From Triglochin maritima (Eukaryota; Streptophyta; Magnoliopsida; Alismatales; Juncaginaceae), in the NCBI GenBank assembly GCA_963682175.1, contig OY821772.1:12454743-12518742 (forward strand): DNA of 64,000 nt, read 5' to 3'. Below the pieces are notes generated by a model, which was given only the letters and a program-made list of their open reading frames with translations, had not been told where the DNA came from and ran no database searches. How positions within the stretch are numbered: position 1 is the stretch's first letter; each line of letters begins with the position of its first letter. The position numbers and the translations under genes were made by a program. Shown one piece after another: positions 11,973 through 24,023 of this stretch.

Positions 11973-13220
11973 ACCATATAATCAAGCTAATGAAGACATA
12001 TAATTTTATCTTTATTTGAGTATTTGGGAATCTTTGTAAACTTGAGCAAACAAGTTGGGAAATCCACCCACATGCACTATAGGTTTCATCTACAAGTCAC
12101 ACACAAAATCTCACATTATTTGTACTTCAATAGATCACCCAAACATATCTAAGTCGAAAAACCACCAAACTCAACCGAAGTCGGTCTGGGCACAATGGAC
12201 AACAACTTCTTTGTTTCCGTCCAACCATTCATAAAAAGCATTTCCTTGGCAGAGCGGTCGACCATGTTTGCCATTTTGTCCAACCGTTCTTGATTTTTTG
12301 AATTTCCTTTTCGAGCCATTCTTGTCGGTATCTCCCAACGGCTATTTCGAAGATCACACATTTACCCAATTTGGACTTCATGTTATAGGTCGATCAGACC
12401 TATTTTAGAAGTTGACCAAATCAGTCACAAAATTGGACAGACATTTTTCTTGATTTCGTTCAACCATTTATGACCCAACGATCGATCGTTCTCTCAATTT
12501 CTATTGTGTTTGTTCAACCGGTATGTCCATTTGACTGACCGTTAGCTTAATAACTTCACTGAACGGTCGAACAGAATTCGGCAACGATCGACCGTTCTTG
12601 CTTCGATAGAACTATTTTACACTTTTTATTGAGGGCTTTTCTCATAGTTTGTCTTTAACCCCCAACGACTATATGGATCTTAGAGTCTATAAATAGGTGT
12701 TCATTCCTATGTTTCAAACGTCTCTTACACTTCTTATTGATCAATTGCATAAATAGCATTCCCCACTTCAATACTCAATTGCACACACTCAAGTCTAAAT
12801 TTCACGCGCGTGTTCTTAAATCTTATCCTACTCAAGTGTGTTCAAGTCTAGAGTGTAGATCAATGATTCTCACTCATATTTTGTTGAAACACGAGAGTTG
12901 TACAAGCTTCGGGAGGAAACACCCCTCTCAGACTATGAGAAGAAGAATCGAGTTCAACGAGATTGTTCACGCAGCTCTAATTGTAAAAGACTTGATCTTA
13001 ACCTGGAATGGAAATCAAATTAGTAAAGTCGTGAGCGGGGCTCATAGTGATCGAGCAGAGCTTGCAAGATGATTAGAACACGGTTCAGGTGCCGAACCTC
13101 TAAAAAATCACTGGTCTTCTTGTGGTTTGATTGTCTCTACTTGTTTGTTTATTTTCGTTGCATCTTCATCATTAGTAAAACACTTTACATTAGATTGGGG
13201 TCATCAATCCCAACAAATAT

Positions 13221-13609
13221 GTAATCTGAAGTGGATATTATTGAGATCGGATACCAATATCCATATCTACTCCATGAATTCCCGGATATGTAGTCTTAGA
13301 TATGAATATATTTTTTTCGCGGATGCAAAGTAAAATTTCGAGTATGGATACGGTGGGATACCATGGGACACCTCCAGGTACGAGTATAAAGTGTTTTAAG
13401 GTCAACGGTCAATTAGCAAATTGTTATTTAGTTTCAACTATTTTAATATTGTAATCTCTATGTTATTTAACTCAATCTCTTTGGTTCTGTGTACTAATGT
13501 ATACAGAATTTTTTTTCCAACATTTCTTGCATACGCATGCCTTATTGGTCGTTCGCACCTTATCACTTATTTTCCTTTAATATGTCATTGGTATGTAAGA
13601 ACTCGAAGG
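13221..13609. other. Intergenic, no gene recognised
   Basis: AT-rich sequence with several short ATATCC/GGATAC stretches. No coding match was recognised. Confidence 0.6.
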
Positions 13610-13614
13610 GTAAT

Positions 13615-15588
13615 TGTAACGTACCCGAAAACAGCGGAAAATTTAAACAATAATAAAGACCGTCAACGGTCAACACTGGGCACGTCACGGGAAATAAACC
13701 AACATATATATATAAAATATATAAGGTACAGACCCACGTGGAAGTCAACTATACATACACTACCGACTGACTGTGATTACGACAAAAGCTATACAATATG
13801 TAATCACTTCAAAAGAAAGAGACTGACAACTACAGGATCTGATCTCGGGGGCACCGTCCTCGGTCACCACCTCAAACTCTAACCCTGCTCGCTACCTGAA
13901 ATGCAAACAACAAACATGCCTGAGTTCCCTGAAGGAACCCCGTATACCAAACCTCCTAAAATATAAAAAGGAATTAAATACAATGCAATGCTATGCACAT
14001 GATTATCCGCCTCGGGCCCACAATAATGCCCTCACCGCCTCCGCGGCACTGAACCACTCCTGTCACTAGGGTCAAGTCAGTCCACCGCTGCCTCACAAGG
14101 GTCAGTCGACACCACTGCTCCCCAAATCGTGCAGGAAGGAACCCCCGGTACACGCCGCACCCAAGGAGCGAGTCAGCCCGCCGAATACACAACTCGGGTC
14201 AGACGACAGCCACTGCTCCCCCAAGAGTCGTCTAGCGCGCACCCTGCCGGAACATCCTCGGCCTACCGCTAAACCCTCGCAAACAGCCCAAGGTTTACGG
14301 TACACATCCCTCACACCCCGCTCGGTAAGAGAGGAAAAAGGTACAACAATAATACGCCTTCGTCGAAGGTGAAATCCGTAGCTCTCAAAGCCGGTAATCA
14401 ACCGTCGCCTCGGAGCCGGTAGTCGACCTGACATCGACGGATCGCGTGTGGATAAATCCACCAACCTGCGGTAGATCGGTCGACCGCTACAAGCACACCG
14501 GTCGACCGGTCCCCCACACAGTACACAGTACTGTACAAACAAATCTACCGGTCGAACCACGCCAACCGAATTACCGACCAATCGGTCGAACAAAAGTCAT
14601 CTAGCGGTCGACCGTTTGGAAGGTCTACGCTATACAATTTTATATAATATATATATCCGACCGGTCGAACCAAGGGGCCGTTCGACCGATAACAGGACTT
14701 TCAATATTGTGCCCAAGTCTCGTTCGGTCGACCGGAACTGAAATACAGTTCGACCGAAACAACACAAGCACTCTACCGCTTAATTAAATGCTCAGTCGGT
14801 CGACCGAGAGTTAAAGAGCGGTCGACCGTTTTGATGGTCAAAGCTCCCAACCGACTTAGCATCGAATGGATCGGTCGAACAAGGTAAGGACGTTCGACCG
14901 TTTAATAAGTCAAAATCCCCAACCGACCCATTCTCATCGTTATTCGGTCGACCGGCTAAGTGGTCCCGTTCGACCGATAACAGTATAATCCCCTTTTTCC
15001 CGCACAATCTGGCATAACGGTCGACCGTCTAACGACATCGTTCGACCGTTCGCGGGTAAACAACAATATAATAATAGGATCGGTCGACTGCCCACAGGCA
15101 CCGGTCGACCGATCGTCGTCTTCAACCTCTGAATTGGTTGAATTCCGACGGGGAATTCGACACCAACGTCGATCCCCAACACTCACAAGGCTTATGTGAG
15201 TTATAATGAAGATTTGGCATACCTTTTTGACGGTTGTAGATGTCTCCCGAGCTTTAATCACTTCACTCCTCTTCTTCTTCCTTCTGCTCCTTCTTCTCCT
15301 CTTCTTCTACTTCACCTCCTTCTTCTTCTCCGACGTTCACCTCCTCTCACTCTCTGATAACAAGCAATGATGAAAGAAACGACCAAACCCTTATCTCTTA
15401 ACAACATCACCTTAAATAGCCAAATCCACCTACACCTCATCCAATCACACTTAACCTAAAACTCAACCAACCAAAGCCATCCACCTCAACCTCCACATGT
15501 CCAACACCTCCACCTCTCCATGCAGGATTAATTAGGGTTAATTAGGTTTAGGTTTAGTTAATTAAGATGTTTAGTTTAGGTTATTACA
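13615..15588 (-). repeat. 3' LTR of the chromovirus (1,974 bp)
   Basis: It runs from TGTAACGTACCCG to GGTTATTACA on the + strand, TG to CA in either sense. I found no difference from the copy at 20204-22177. Reading frames of up to 163 codons inside it are repeated exactly in the other LTR and are not genes. Confidence 0.95.
14477..15112. repeat. CGGTCGACCG array in chromovirus LTR (repeated at 21066-21701)
   Basis: About 19 copies of CGGTCGACCG or the half-matched GTTCGACCG/CGGTCGAAC occur in 640 bp. They come mostly in pairs 22 to 26 bp apart, and pairs repeat every 55 to 77 bp. Parts of the spacers are also conserved (GTCAAAATCCCCAACCGAC and its variant), so the array is a degenerate tandem repeat of roughly 70 bp. 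Confidence 0.85.
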
Positions 15589-15589
15589 A

Positions 15590-15600
15590 TCTACCCTCCT
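15590..15600 (-). other. Polypurine tract
   Basis: On the minus strand AAGGAGGGTAGA lies next to the 3' LTR start, the expected place for plus-strand DNA priming. Confidence 0.75.
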
Positions 15601-15637
15601 TAAAAGAATTTCGCCCGCGAAATTCGAAATAACTGAC

Positions 15638-18600
15638 TTACCGGAATAACTCTGGATACTGCTTCCTGACATCCTCCTCGATTTCCCAGGTAGCCTCTCT
15701 AACACTGTGATGCTGCCACCTGACCTTCACCATAGGAATCGCTCTCCTCCTGAGCTGATGTACCATCTGATCCACGATCTCAACTGGTCTCTCATCTAAT
15801 GACAAATCCTGCTGGATCTCCGGTACTGATATCTCTATCACATGAGCTGGATCGGCCACGTACTTCCTCAACATAGAAACATGGAAGACGTTGTGAAGTC
15901 CTGCGAACTGTGGTGGTAGTGCAATCCTATATGCCACCTCACCGACCCGATCCAATATCTCAAAAGGTCCGACATACCTCGGACTCAGCTTCCCCTTCTT
16001 CCCGAATCTCATCACCCCTCTGGAAGGCGAGATCTTCAGGAAGACATGATCTCCTACATCAAAAGTCAGCTCACGTCTCCGCGTATCAGCATAACTCTTC
16101 TGCCTGCTCTGCGCCGTAGCTAGTCGTCTCCGAATCACGTCGACCTTCTCTGAATACAACTGGATAATGTCAGGTCCAACTAGCTGTCTCTCGCCCACAT
16201 CACTCCAGCATACCGGCGATCTACACGGTCTTCCGTATAATGCCTCATAGGGTGCCATCCCAATACTCGAGTGGTAGCTGTTGTTGTAGGCGAACTCGAT
16301 CAACGGCAAATGCTCATCCCAATGTCCTGCCCAGTCAAGTGTACACGCTCTCAGCATGTCCTCCAATGTCTGTATCGTCCGCTCTGACTGGCCATCTGTC
16401 TGTGGGTGGAAAGCTGTGCTAAACTTCAGACGTGTCCCCAGTGCTCTGTGTAGACTCTCCCAAAATCTCGAAGTGAATCTGGGATCTCTGTCTGAAATAA
16501 TACTGACTGGTACGCCATGAAGTCTGACAATCTCCTCAATATATAACTTAGCTAGACCCTCCAGAGCAAGAGTGGTCTTAATAGCTAAGAAATGCGCCGA
16601 CTTGGTCAGTCGATCGACTATAACCCAAATCGCGTCGTGGAATCTCCGTGTCTTCGGTAGCCCCGTAACAAAATCCATCGTCACGTGCTCCCACTTCCAC
16701 TCGGGCAACTCAATCCTCTGCATCTGTCCTGCTGGTCTCTGGTGCTCGATCTTCACCTGCTGACAGACCAAACACCTCGACACGAAGTCTGCAACGTCCT
16801 TCTTCATACCTCGCCACCAGAAGTTCCGCTGCAGGTCTTTGTACATCTTGGTGCTCCCTGGATGAATGGAATATCTCGATCTGTGTGCCTCCTCCATGAT
16901 ATCATGTCTCAGGTCCTCTGTCTTCGGCACCCAGATACGGTCTCTGAATCTCAGACCTCCATCCACTCCAACTCTGAAGTCTGACCCATCTCTGGCAGCT
17001 AACTGTAACAAACTGCTCAACTCCTCATCTGTAGTCTGAGCATGAATCACTGCTGACACTGTCTGAGGCTCTACTCTCAATCCTGCAATCACTGCACCCT
17101 CAGAGCTATCTGCAAATGGTCTCCACTCTGCTAAAGACTCCAGCAGTCTCCACTCCTGAATGCATAGGCCTGCTACTGATACTTCCACCTTCCGACTCAA
17201 AGCGTCTGCAACTGTGTTCGCCTTCCCCGGATGGTAAGAGATAGTGAAGTCATAGTCCTTAATGAACTCAAGCCATCTGCGCTGCCTCATGTTCAGCTCC
17301 TTCTGCGAGAACAGGTACTTCAGACTCTGATGATCTGTAAACACCTCGAACTGCTCGCCATAAAGATAGTGTCTCCAGGTCTTCAGTGCGTGAACCACTG
17401 CTGCCAACTCCAAATCATGTGTCGGGTAATTCCTCTCATGGACCTTCAGCTGTCTGGATGCGTACGCGATCACCCTCCCGTGCTGCATAAGTACACATCC
17501 TAAGCCAATACCTGAAGCGTCGCTATAAATCACGAATCCACCCGTGCCACTCGGCAATGATAAAACTGGTGCTGTGGTCAACAGTCTCTTCAGCTCCTGA
17601 AAGCTGTCCTCGCACTTCTGCGACCAAACAAAAGTGACTCCCTTCTGCGTCAGAGCCGTCAGTGGTGCTGCCAATCTCGAGAAGTCCTTGATGAAGCGAC
17701 GGTAATAACCCGCCAGTCCAACAAAGCTCCTAATCTCCGTCACGCTCGTAGGGGTCCTCCACTGTGTCACCGCCTCTACCTTCGCCGGATCCACTGATAT
17801 CCCCTCTGCCGATACAATGTGTCCGAGGAATGCCACTCTGTCCAACCAAAACTCGCACTTTGAGAACTTAGCATATAACTGCTGAGCCCTCAAGATGCTG
17901 AGTACAATCCTCAGATGCTCTCTGTGCTGCTCCATATCTGATGAATAGATCAGAATGTCATCCACGAAGACAATCACAAATATATCAATATACTGCCTGA
18001 ACGTCCGGTGCATCAGATCCATGAACGCTGCCGGAGCATTCGTCAATCCAAATGGCATCACCAAGAACTCATAGTGTCCATATCTCGTCCTGAAGGCTGT
18101 CTTCTGGATGTCCTCATCTCGGATCCTCAACTGGTGATATCCTGAACGCAGGTCAATCTTCGAGAAAACCTTCGCTGACTGCAGCTGGTCAAAGAGGTCC
18201 TCAATCCTAGGTAAGGGATACCTATTCTTCACCGTCACCTGGTTCAGCATCCTGTAGTCTATGCACATCCTCAAGGATCCGTCCTTCTTCTTCACAAACA
18301 GAACTGGTGCACCCCAAGGCGAGACGCTCGGTCTGATAAATCCAGAGTCCATCAACTCCTGCAACTGCTTCTTCAACTCTGTCAACTCAGCAGGTGCCAT
18401 CCGGTATGGAGCCTTCGACTGTGGTGTAGTGCCAGCTACCAACTCAATGCCGAACTCCAACTCCCGGTGTGGTGGTAAACCTGGAATCTCCGCTGGAAAA
18501 ACATCCGCGAACTCCTGCACCACCTCAATGTCCTCTAGCCTCTGGGACTCTGCCTCCGCAACCACAAGCGTCGCCAGAAATGCTGCACATCCCTGCTGTA

Positions 18601-20080
18601 ACAGTCTCTGAGCTCTAACAGCAGATACAATAATGCGACCCCCTCTGCTTCTGATCCCTCTAATCAGAATATCAGGCAAACCCTTCCTCGGGATCAAAAT
18701 CTTCTTCTCACGGCACAAGACTCGAACATCATATTGGGACAGCCAATCCATCCCAAGTATGACATCAAAGTCCTCCATCGGTAGCAAGACCAGGTCTGCC
18801 GGAAACTCCTGATCTCCCGAAACAACCGTGGCGCCGGGGACAAATCTCCCCACAGTGCCCACCAGACCCAGGGGTGTGCTGACTTCCAAAGTGGCAGTCA
18901 ACATCGCAAGGGTACAGCCCAACACTCCCGCAAATCGCTCTGAGATGAACGAGTGTGTCGCGCCACAATCAAATAACACCCTAGCTACTGAACCTGCGAC
19001 AAGAAGTGTACCTTCCACGACAGCGCCTCCATCTCGAGCCTCCTCTGCCTGGATGGTGAAAACTCTGCCAGTGCGCTGCCCCTGCTGGGGTCTGAAAGGT
19101 GGTCTACCTCCGCCTCCTCCTCTGCCTGGTGCGGGTAAACCCGGTGGTCTGCTCGGCCCAGCTCCTCGGCTCGGACAGCTCCTGATAAAATGACCCATCT
19201 GGCCACAACCATGACATGCTCCGGGGGTGAAGCACGGCCCAGAGTGAAACCTCCCACAAGTACCACAAGGCTCAGGTCGTGGTACTGCAACTCCTGCTCC
19301 CTCGTATCTGGGCCTCTTGCCCGGATTCCCTCCAGTCTGACCTCCCGGCCGTCCAGAGAATCTACCCGATGGCCTCCTCTCATCCTGGTAGTTCTCTCTG
19401 TAGTCACGATCAAGAACAGTAGCACTCTTCACCGCATCAGCTAATGTGCGTGGCATATGTGTCAGCACCTTCGTCCTCAACTGCTTCCGGAGCCCTCGGA
19501 CGAACTTCCCTGCTCTCTGCTCCTGTGTAACGTACATCTCGGGACAGTAACGCTCAAGGGCGTTGAACTTCCCGATGTAGCCTGCCAGGGTCATGTCTCC
19601 CTGCTGAAGACTCAGAAACTCCTCCCTCTTCTCGTCCTGAACATGCTGCGGAAAATACTGCTCGTTGAACTCGCCAACGAACTCCTCCCAGGCTATATCA
19701 TCTCTGTCCGCAAACACCACTGCAGATGTGGACCTCCACCAGTTGGACGCAGCACCGCCCAAAACATAAGTAGCCAGGCCCACTCTCGCCTCTGGAGGAC
19801 AACCAATAGCACTGAAGATCTTCTGCATCGTGAAGATCCACTCCTCCGCAGCCTCCGCGTCGTACTGCCCCAGAAAGGTAGGCGGATGCTGGCGCATAAA
19901 CCGGTCATGCATAGCGCCAGTCCCCGTCTGCCCAGTCTGTGCCGTCTGCTGCTGTAGCATCTCTGTCAGACGTCCGACCGTATCGAACAACGTCCGACGC
20001 TCATCCTCCCAAGCCTCATCCCTCGCAGTCTCACTCTCACCGCGAGTATGGGCAACCGCCTTCCCCCGTCTAGGAGGCAT
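15638..20080 (-). CDS. Gag-Pol polyprotein of Ty3 chromovirus
   Basis: One uninterrupted frame. An upstream ATG at 20125 would give 1,495 residues, but MPPRRG at 20080 is the usual chromovirus gag start and gives about 1,480. In order: retrotransposon gag ([19 protein letters not shown]); zinc knuckle [14 protein letters not shown]; aspartic protease with [10 protein letters not shown]; reverse transcriptase with FVDDILIYS; RNase H with [13 protein letters not shown] and [12 protein letters not shown]; integrase with an HHCC finger ending CLVCQQVK, then [17 protein letters not shown] and [11 protein letters not shown], covering the catalytic DDE; finally a chromodomain-like end with [16 protein letters not shown]. 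That order and the C-terminal module define the Tekay/Del chromoviruses. The protease has Cys where Ser or Thr is usual (D-C-G). All catalytic motifs look present. Confidence 0.95.
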   Translation of the reverse strand: MPPRRGKAVAHTRGESETARDEAWEDERRTLFDTVGRLTEMLQQQTAQTGQTGTGAMHDRFMRQHPPTFLGQYDAEAAEEWIFTMQKIFSAIGCPPEARVGLATYVLGGAASNWWRSTSAVVFADRDDIAWEEFVGEFNEQYFPQHVQDEKREEFLSLQQGDMTLAGYIGKFNALERYCPEMYVTQEQRAGKFVRGLRKQLRTKVLTHMPRTLADAVKSATVLDRDYRENYQDERRPSGRFSGRPGGQTGGNPGKRPRYEGAGVAVPRPEPCGTCGRFHSGPCFTPGACHGCGQMGHFIRSCPSRGAGPSRPPGLPAPGRGGGGGRPPFRPQQGQRTGRVFTIQAEEARDGGAVVEGTLLVAGSVARVLFDCGATHSFISERFAGVLGCTLAMLTATLEVSTPLGLVGTVGRFVPGATVVSGDQEFPADLVLLPMEDFDVILGMDWLSQYDVRVLCREKKILIPRKGLPDILIRGIRSRGGRIIVSAVRAQRLLQQGCAAFLATLVVAEAESQRLEDIEVVQEFADVFPAEIPGLPPHRELEFGIELVAGTTPQSKAPYRMAPAELTELKKQLQELMDSGFIRPSVSPWGAPVLFVKKKDGSLRMCIDYRMLNQVTVKNRYPLPRIEDLFDQLQSAKVFSKIDLRSGYHQLRIRDEDIQKTAFRTRYGHYEFLVMPFGLTNAPAAFMDLMHRTFRQYIDIFVIVFVDDILIYSSDMEQHREHLRIVLSILRAQQLYAKFSKCEFWLDRVAFLGHIVSAEGISVDPAKVEAVTQWRTPTSVTEIRSFVGLAGYYRRFIKDFSRLAAPLTALTQKGVTFVWSQKCEDSFQELKRLLTTAPVLSLPSGTGGFVIYSDASGIGLGCVLMQHGRVIAYASRQLKVHERNYPTHDLELAAVVHALKTWRHYLYGEQFEVFTDHQSLKYLFSQKELNMRQRRWLEFIKDYDFTISYHPGKANTVADALSRKVEVSVAGLCIQEWRLLESLAEWRPFADSSEGAVIAGLRVEPQTVSAVIHAQTTDEELSSLLQLAARDGSDFRVGVDGGLRFRDRIWVPKTEDLRHDIMEEAHRSRYSIHPGSTKMYKDLQRNFWWRGMKKDVADFVSRCLVCQQVKIEHQRPAGQMQRIELPEWKWEHVTMDFVTGLPKTRRFHDAIWVIVDRLTKSAHFLAIKTTLALEGLAKLYIEEIVRLHGVPVSIISDRDPRFTSRFWESLHRALGTRLKFSTAFHPQTDGQSERTIQTLEDMLRACTLDWAGHWDEHLPLIEFAYNNSYHSSIGMAPYEALYGRPCRSPVCWSDVGERQLVGPDIIQLYSEKVDVIRRRLATAQSRQKSYADTRRRELTFDVGDHVFLKISPSRGVMRFGKKGKLSPRYVGPFEILDRVGEVAYRIALPPQFAGLHNVFHVSMLRKYVADPAHVIEISVPEIQQDLSLDERPVEIVDQMVHQLRRRAIPMVKVRWQHHSVREATWEIEEDVRKQYPELFR

Positions 20081-20188
20081 CTGCCAAAGGAAACAAGACA
20101 ATATCAATATAATCTGTGCATGCATGATCCTCTAGACCTAACTCCTAACTCAAAGGTGGTTTCTTTGGACAAGTACGCCGAGATCAAC

Positions 20189-20200
20189 GCTCTGATACCA
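20189..20200 (-). other. Primer binding site, initiator tRNA-Met type
   Basis: On the minus strand TGGTATCAGAGC lies 3 bp inside the 5' LTR boundary, the standard plant site complementary to the 3' end of initiator tRNA-Met. Confidence 0.9.
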
Positions 20201-20203
20201 AAT

Positions 20204-22177
20204 TGTAACGTACCCGAAAACAGCGGAAAATTTAAACAATAATAAAGACCGTCAACGGTCAACACTGGGCACGTCACGGGAAATAAACCAACATATATAT
20301 ATAAAATATATAAGGTACAGACCCACGTGGAAGTCAACTATACATACACTACCGACTGACTGTGATTACGACAAAAGCTATACAATATGTAATCACTTCA
20401 AAAGAAAGAGACTGACAACTACAGGATCTGATCTCGGGGGCACCGTCCTCGGTCACCACCTCAAACTCTAACCCTGCTCGCTACCTGAAATGCAAACAAC
20501 AAACATGCCTGAGTTCCCTGAAGGAACCCCGTATACCAAACCTCCTAAAATATAAAAAGGAATTAAATACAATGCAATGCTATGCACATGATTATCCGCC
20601 TCGGGCCCACAATAATGCCCTCACCGCCTCCGCGGCACTGAACCACTCCTGTCACTAGGGTCAAGTCAGTCCACCGCTGCCTCACAAGGGTCAGTCGACA
20701 CCACTGCTCCCCAAATCGTGCAGGAAGGAACCCCCGGTACACGCCGCACCCAAGGAGCGAGTCAGCCCGCCGAATACACAACTCGGGTCAGACGACAGCC
20801 ACTGCTCCCCCAAGAGTCGTCTAGCGCGCACCCTGCCGGAACATCCTCGGCCTACCGCTAAACCCTCGCAAACAGCCCAAGGTTTACGGTACACATCCCT
20901 CACACCCCGCTCGGTAAGAGAGGAAAAAGGTACAACAATAATACGCCTTCGTCGAAGGTGAAATCCGTAGCTCTCAAAGCCGGTAATCAACCGTCGCCTC
21001 GGAGCCGGTAGTCGACCTGACATCGACGGATCGCGTGTGGATAAATCCACCAACCTGCGGTAGATCGGTCGACCGCTACAAGCACACCGGTCGACCGGTC
21101 CCCCACACAGTACACAGTACTGTACAAACAAATCTACCGGTCGAACCACGCCAACCGAATTACCGACCAATCGGTCGAACAAAAGTCATCTAGCGGTCGA
21201 CCGTTTGGAAGGTCTACGCTATACAATTTTATATAATATATATATCCGACCGGTCGAACCAAGGGGCCGTTCGACCGATAACAGGACTTTCAATATTGTG
21301 CCCAAGTCTCGTTCGGTCGACCGGAACTGAAATACAGTTCGACCGAAACAACACAAGCACTCTACCGCTTAATTAAATGCTCAGTCGGTCGACCGAGAGT
21401 TAAAGAGCGGTCGACCGTTTTGATGGTCAAAGCTCCCAACCGACTTAGCATCGAATGGATCGGTCGAACAAGGTAAGGACGTTCGACCGTTTAATAAGTC
21501 AAAATCCCCAACCGACCCATTCTCATCGTTATTCGGTCGACCGGCTAAGTGGTCCCGTTCGACCGATAACAGTATAATCCCCTTTTTCCCGCACAATCTG
21601 GCATAACGGTCGACCGTCTAACGACATCGTTCGACCGTTCGCGGGTAAACAACAATATAATAATAGGATCGGTCGACTGCCCACAGGCACCGGTCGACCG
21701 ATCGTCGTCTTCAACCTCTGAATTGGTTGAATTCCGACGGGGAATTCGACACCAACGTCGATCCCCAACACTCACAAGGCTTATGTGAGTTATAATGAAG
21801 ATTTGGCATACCTTTTTGACGGTTGTAGATGTCTCCCGAGCTTTAATCACTTCACTCCTCTTCTTCTTCCTTCTGCTCCTTCTTCTCCTCTTCTTCTACT
21901 TCACCTCCTTCTTCTTCTCCGACGTTCACCTCCTCTCACTCTCTGATAACAAGCAATGATGAAAGAAACGACCAAACCCTTATCTCTTAACAACATCACC
22001 TTAAATAGCCAAATCCACCTACACCTCATCCAATCACACTTAACCTAAAACTCAACCAACCAAAGCCATCCACCTCAACCTCCACATGTCCAACACCTCC
22101 ACCTCTCCATGCAGGATTAATTAGGGTTAATTAGGTTTAGGTTTAGTTAATTAAGATGTTTAGTTTAGGTTATTACA
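20204..22177 (-). repeat. 5' LTR of the chromovirus (1,974 bp)
   Basis: It matches the LTR at 13615-15588 base for base as far as I can read. In element sense it provides the promoter; the palindrome array at 21066-21701 lies within it. Confidence 0.95.
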
Positions 22178-22182
22178 GTAAT

Positions 22183-23475
22183 TCCCTTAGTTTTTAAGTC
22201 GAATCAAGGAAGACCTTCATTGGGCAAATCATTTATTTTGTGGAACTTCAATTTTATAAATAAAAAATAAAAAAATACTCTTCAAACCAATGACATAAAT
22301 TTCCTACTTAATTTTTTTCAACCCACGACCAATCAATACCTAGGAGTCACATAACGGTGGTTTGACAATGTTGAGCAATCTGCATTGACTTGATTTTTGT
22401 TTTTAAAAAATATCTACTCAAAGAAGAAAGAAATTGATGTTTTGAAGGCAACCCAACCTAAAGGAGGACAACGCAGTGGCACTGGGTTTAGGAGGGGCCA
22501 AAATGATGTTGTTAGCTATTATAGTCTGTTGCACTGCAAAAAGGCCACCTAATGTAAGGCAAAGGAACTAAGGAAGTCAGACACACCACCACACTGCCAT
22601 CATAAATCTCTGCCCATGCATAAACATTTCTTCCATACACATTTGTATGGAAATTAAATGCCAGACATGGTGAGGCTATTAATGGGCAGAACAACGGGTG
22701 TTCCAGTGCTTTTAAAAAACATGTGTCTTGACCTCAATCATTCTAAACTAGGTAATAGGTCCACAAGTAGTCTACACAAGATAGCTTGTGGTTAATTGTC
22801 TAAACAAATATGTTTTTCGTAGGGAACTTGTTGGTTTCTCAACTACATGTTTTGGATTTCGAGTAGGTTTAATTTGTTGTACAAAGTTCTGTTGGGAACT
22901 TTGTACAACAATTTCGGGCATGATCTCTTTACCATGAACAAGATGTCTCTTACGAGGTTTGATGCGCAACCATTTTCTTTATGGCGTGAATGTTATTAGA
23001 CACGAAAGATTTTTGAATGAAAATTTTATGACAATTTTGAAGCGGAAATTTTCTAGATAAGTATGGATTCAAACAATACCAACAGATTTGTAAGTACTTG
23101 TGTATAGCGGACCTATATTTTTAAGTTAATAATGATATGGATCTTTTTCTTTAAGTGTGTTCATCCTTATTTTTCGCAAGAAGGTGTTCATCGTTCGATT
23201 CTTAGGTCGTCTTTAAAGATACTCTGTTTTTTCCCTATATACACCCTTAATTGTGCCTGAAACCCCCAAACACCCTACATTCTCTCCATTCAATGTCATT
23301 TGGAGATCAATTCTGAGTAAAATAAATAAATAAAAATTATAAAAAATAAAAACATATTTTCAGAAGAAGAAAAATTGAAAAAAAATTAAAATAAATATAT
23401 TACAATTATTAACTATTAATAAAATAAAAGTAATAAAAATGGGGGGACGTGTCATCCACCCGCCCGGGTGGCACG
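22183..23475. other. Intergenic, no gene recognised; one perfect hairpin
   Basis: AT-rich sequence without a recognised coding match. At 22874-22889 and 22896-22911 there is a 16-bp perfect inverted repeat with a 6-base loop (TTGTTGTACAAAGTTC as stem). Confidence 0.6.
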
Positions 23476-23482
23476 CCCCTCC

Positions 23483-24016
23483 TAGGGATGCAAATGAATA
23501 TTTTTGAATTTGATATAACTTGTATCCAAATTTGAATCCGAATTCCAAATAAACATACCAAATATGAATTCAAATTCAAATTTTTATACCTTACCAATTT
23601 CATATCCGAATTTGAGAAATTTTCAAATTCAGATTCGATTTCGGATGATGTTCAAATTCGTATAACATATTTCATATATATCTTTTGTTGTATAATCTAT
23701 ATTTTTTTGGAAAATTGTTTTAAGAGAATTATATTATAATTTGCTTTGCATTTCTATTATGTTTATATTTACATAAGAAATAACTTTTTTTATTAATTCA
23801 CAATACAAATATTAATAATCACATATATTGAATGTCAAAATTGATTTTTTCGGATATGGTTTGACGTATATTCGAATTCGTATTTGAATTTGGAAACGGT
23901 AAAAAAATCAATTTAAATTCCAAATTGTATTCAGTAAAAACTTGTTTATCAAATATCAACCAAATTGTAATTTTCGAATTGGATACTCGGATAATTGGTT
24001 AGCATTTGCATCCCTA
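23483..24016. mobile_element. hAT-like MITE (534 bp)
   Basis: It begins TAGGGATGCAAATG and ends with its exact reverse complement, flanked by perfect 7-bp repeats CCCCTCC (23476-23482, 24017-24023). The interior is AT-rich with many AAATTC/GAATTT stretches and no coding capacity. The TAG...CTA ends fit hAT elements, whose usual duplication is 8 bp. Confidence 0.8.
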
Positions 24017-24023
24017 CCCCTCC

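Larger units (their letters stand above)
9140..13215 (+). mobile_element. Outer solo LTR of family B, split by two younger solo LTRs
   Basis: It starts TGTTGGCTTTT and ends CCAACA, with AATAT target duplications at 9135-9139 and 13216-13220. Its own sequence is 9140-9279, 10732-10769 and 11978-13215. When the inserts are skipped, it is colinear with the inner B copy: GGTGATCAAGACTCAAGG, the CACACAAAATCTCA block, the palindrome region, a TATAAATAG box near 12690 and the ending. Palindrome copies at 12165-12600 are more degenerate than in the inner copy, fitting greater age. Confidence 0.85.
13615..22177 (-). mobile_element. Intact Ty3 chromovirus LTR retrotransposon (Tekay/Del-like)
   Basis: The 8,563-bp element is flanked by perfect GTAAT duplications (13610-13614, 22178-22182). 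Its two 1,974-bp LTRs read as identical throughout. A tRNA-Met-type PBS adjoins the 5' LTR and a purine tract adjoins the 3' LTR. One frame encodes gag, protease, reverse transcriptase, RNase H, integrase and a C-terminal chromodomain-like module. Element sense is minus, so the right LTR is the 5' LTR. Identical LTRs and an open frame indicate a very recent insertion, possibly still able to move. The LTRs carry the CGGTCGACCG array. Confidence 0.95.

Noticed and set aside
13421..13882. 153-codon frame crossing the LTR boundary
   Set aside because: It spans the TSD and LTR start, so it is a chance frame.
14102..14593. 163-codon frame in the chromovirus LTR (also 20691-21182)
   Set aside because: Present identically in both LTRs, antisense/non-coding control region, no domain.
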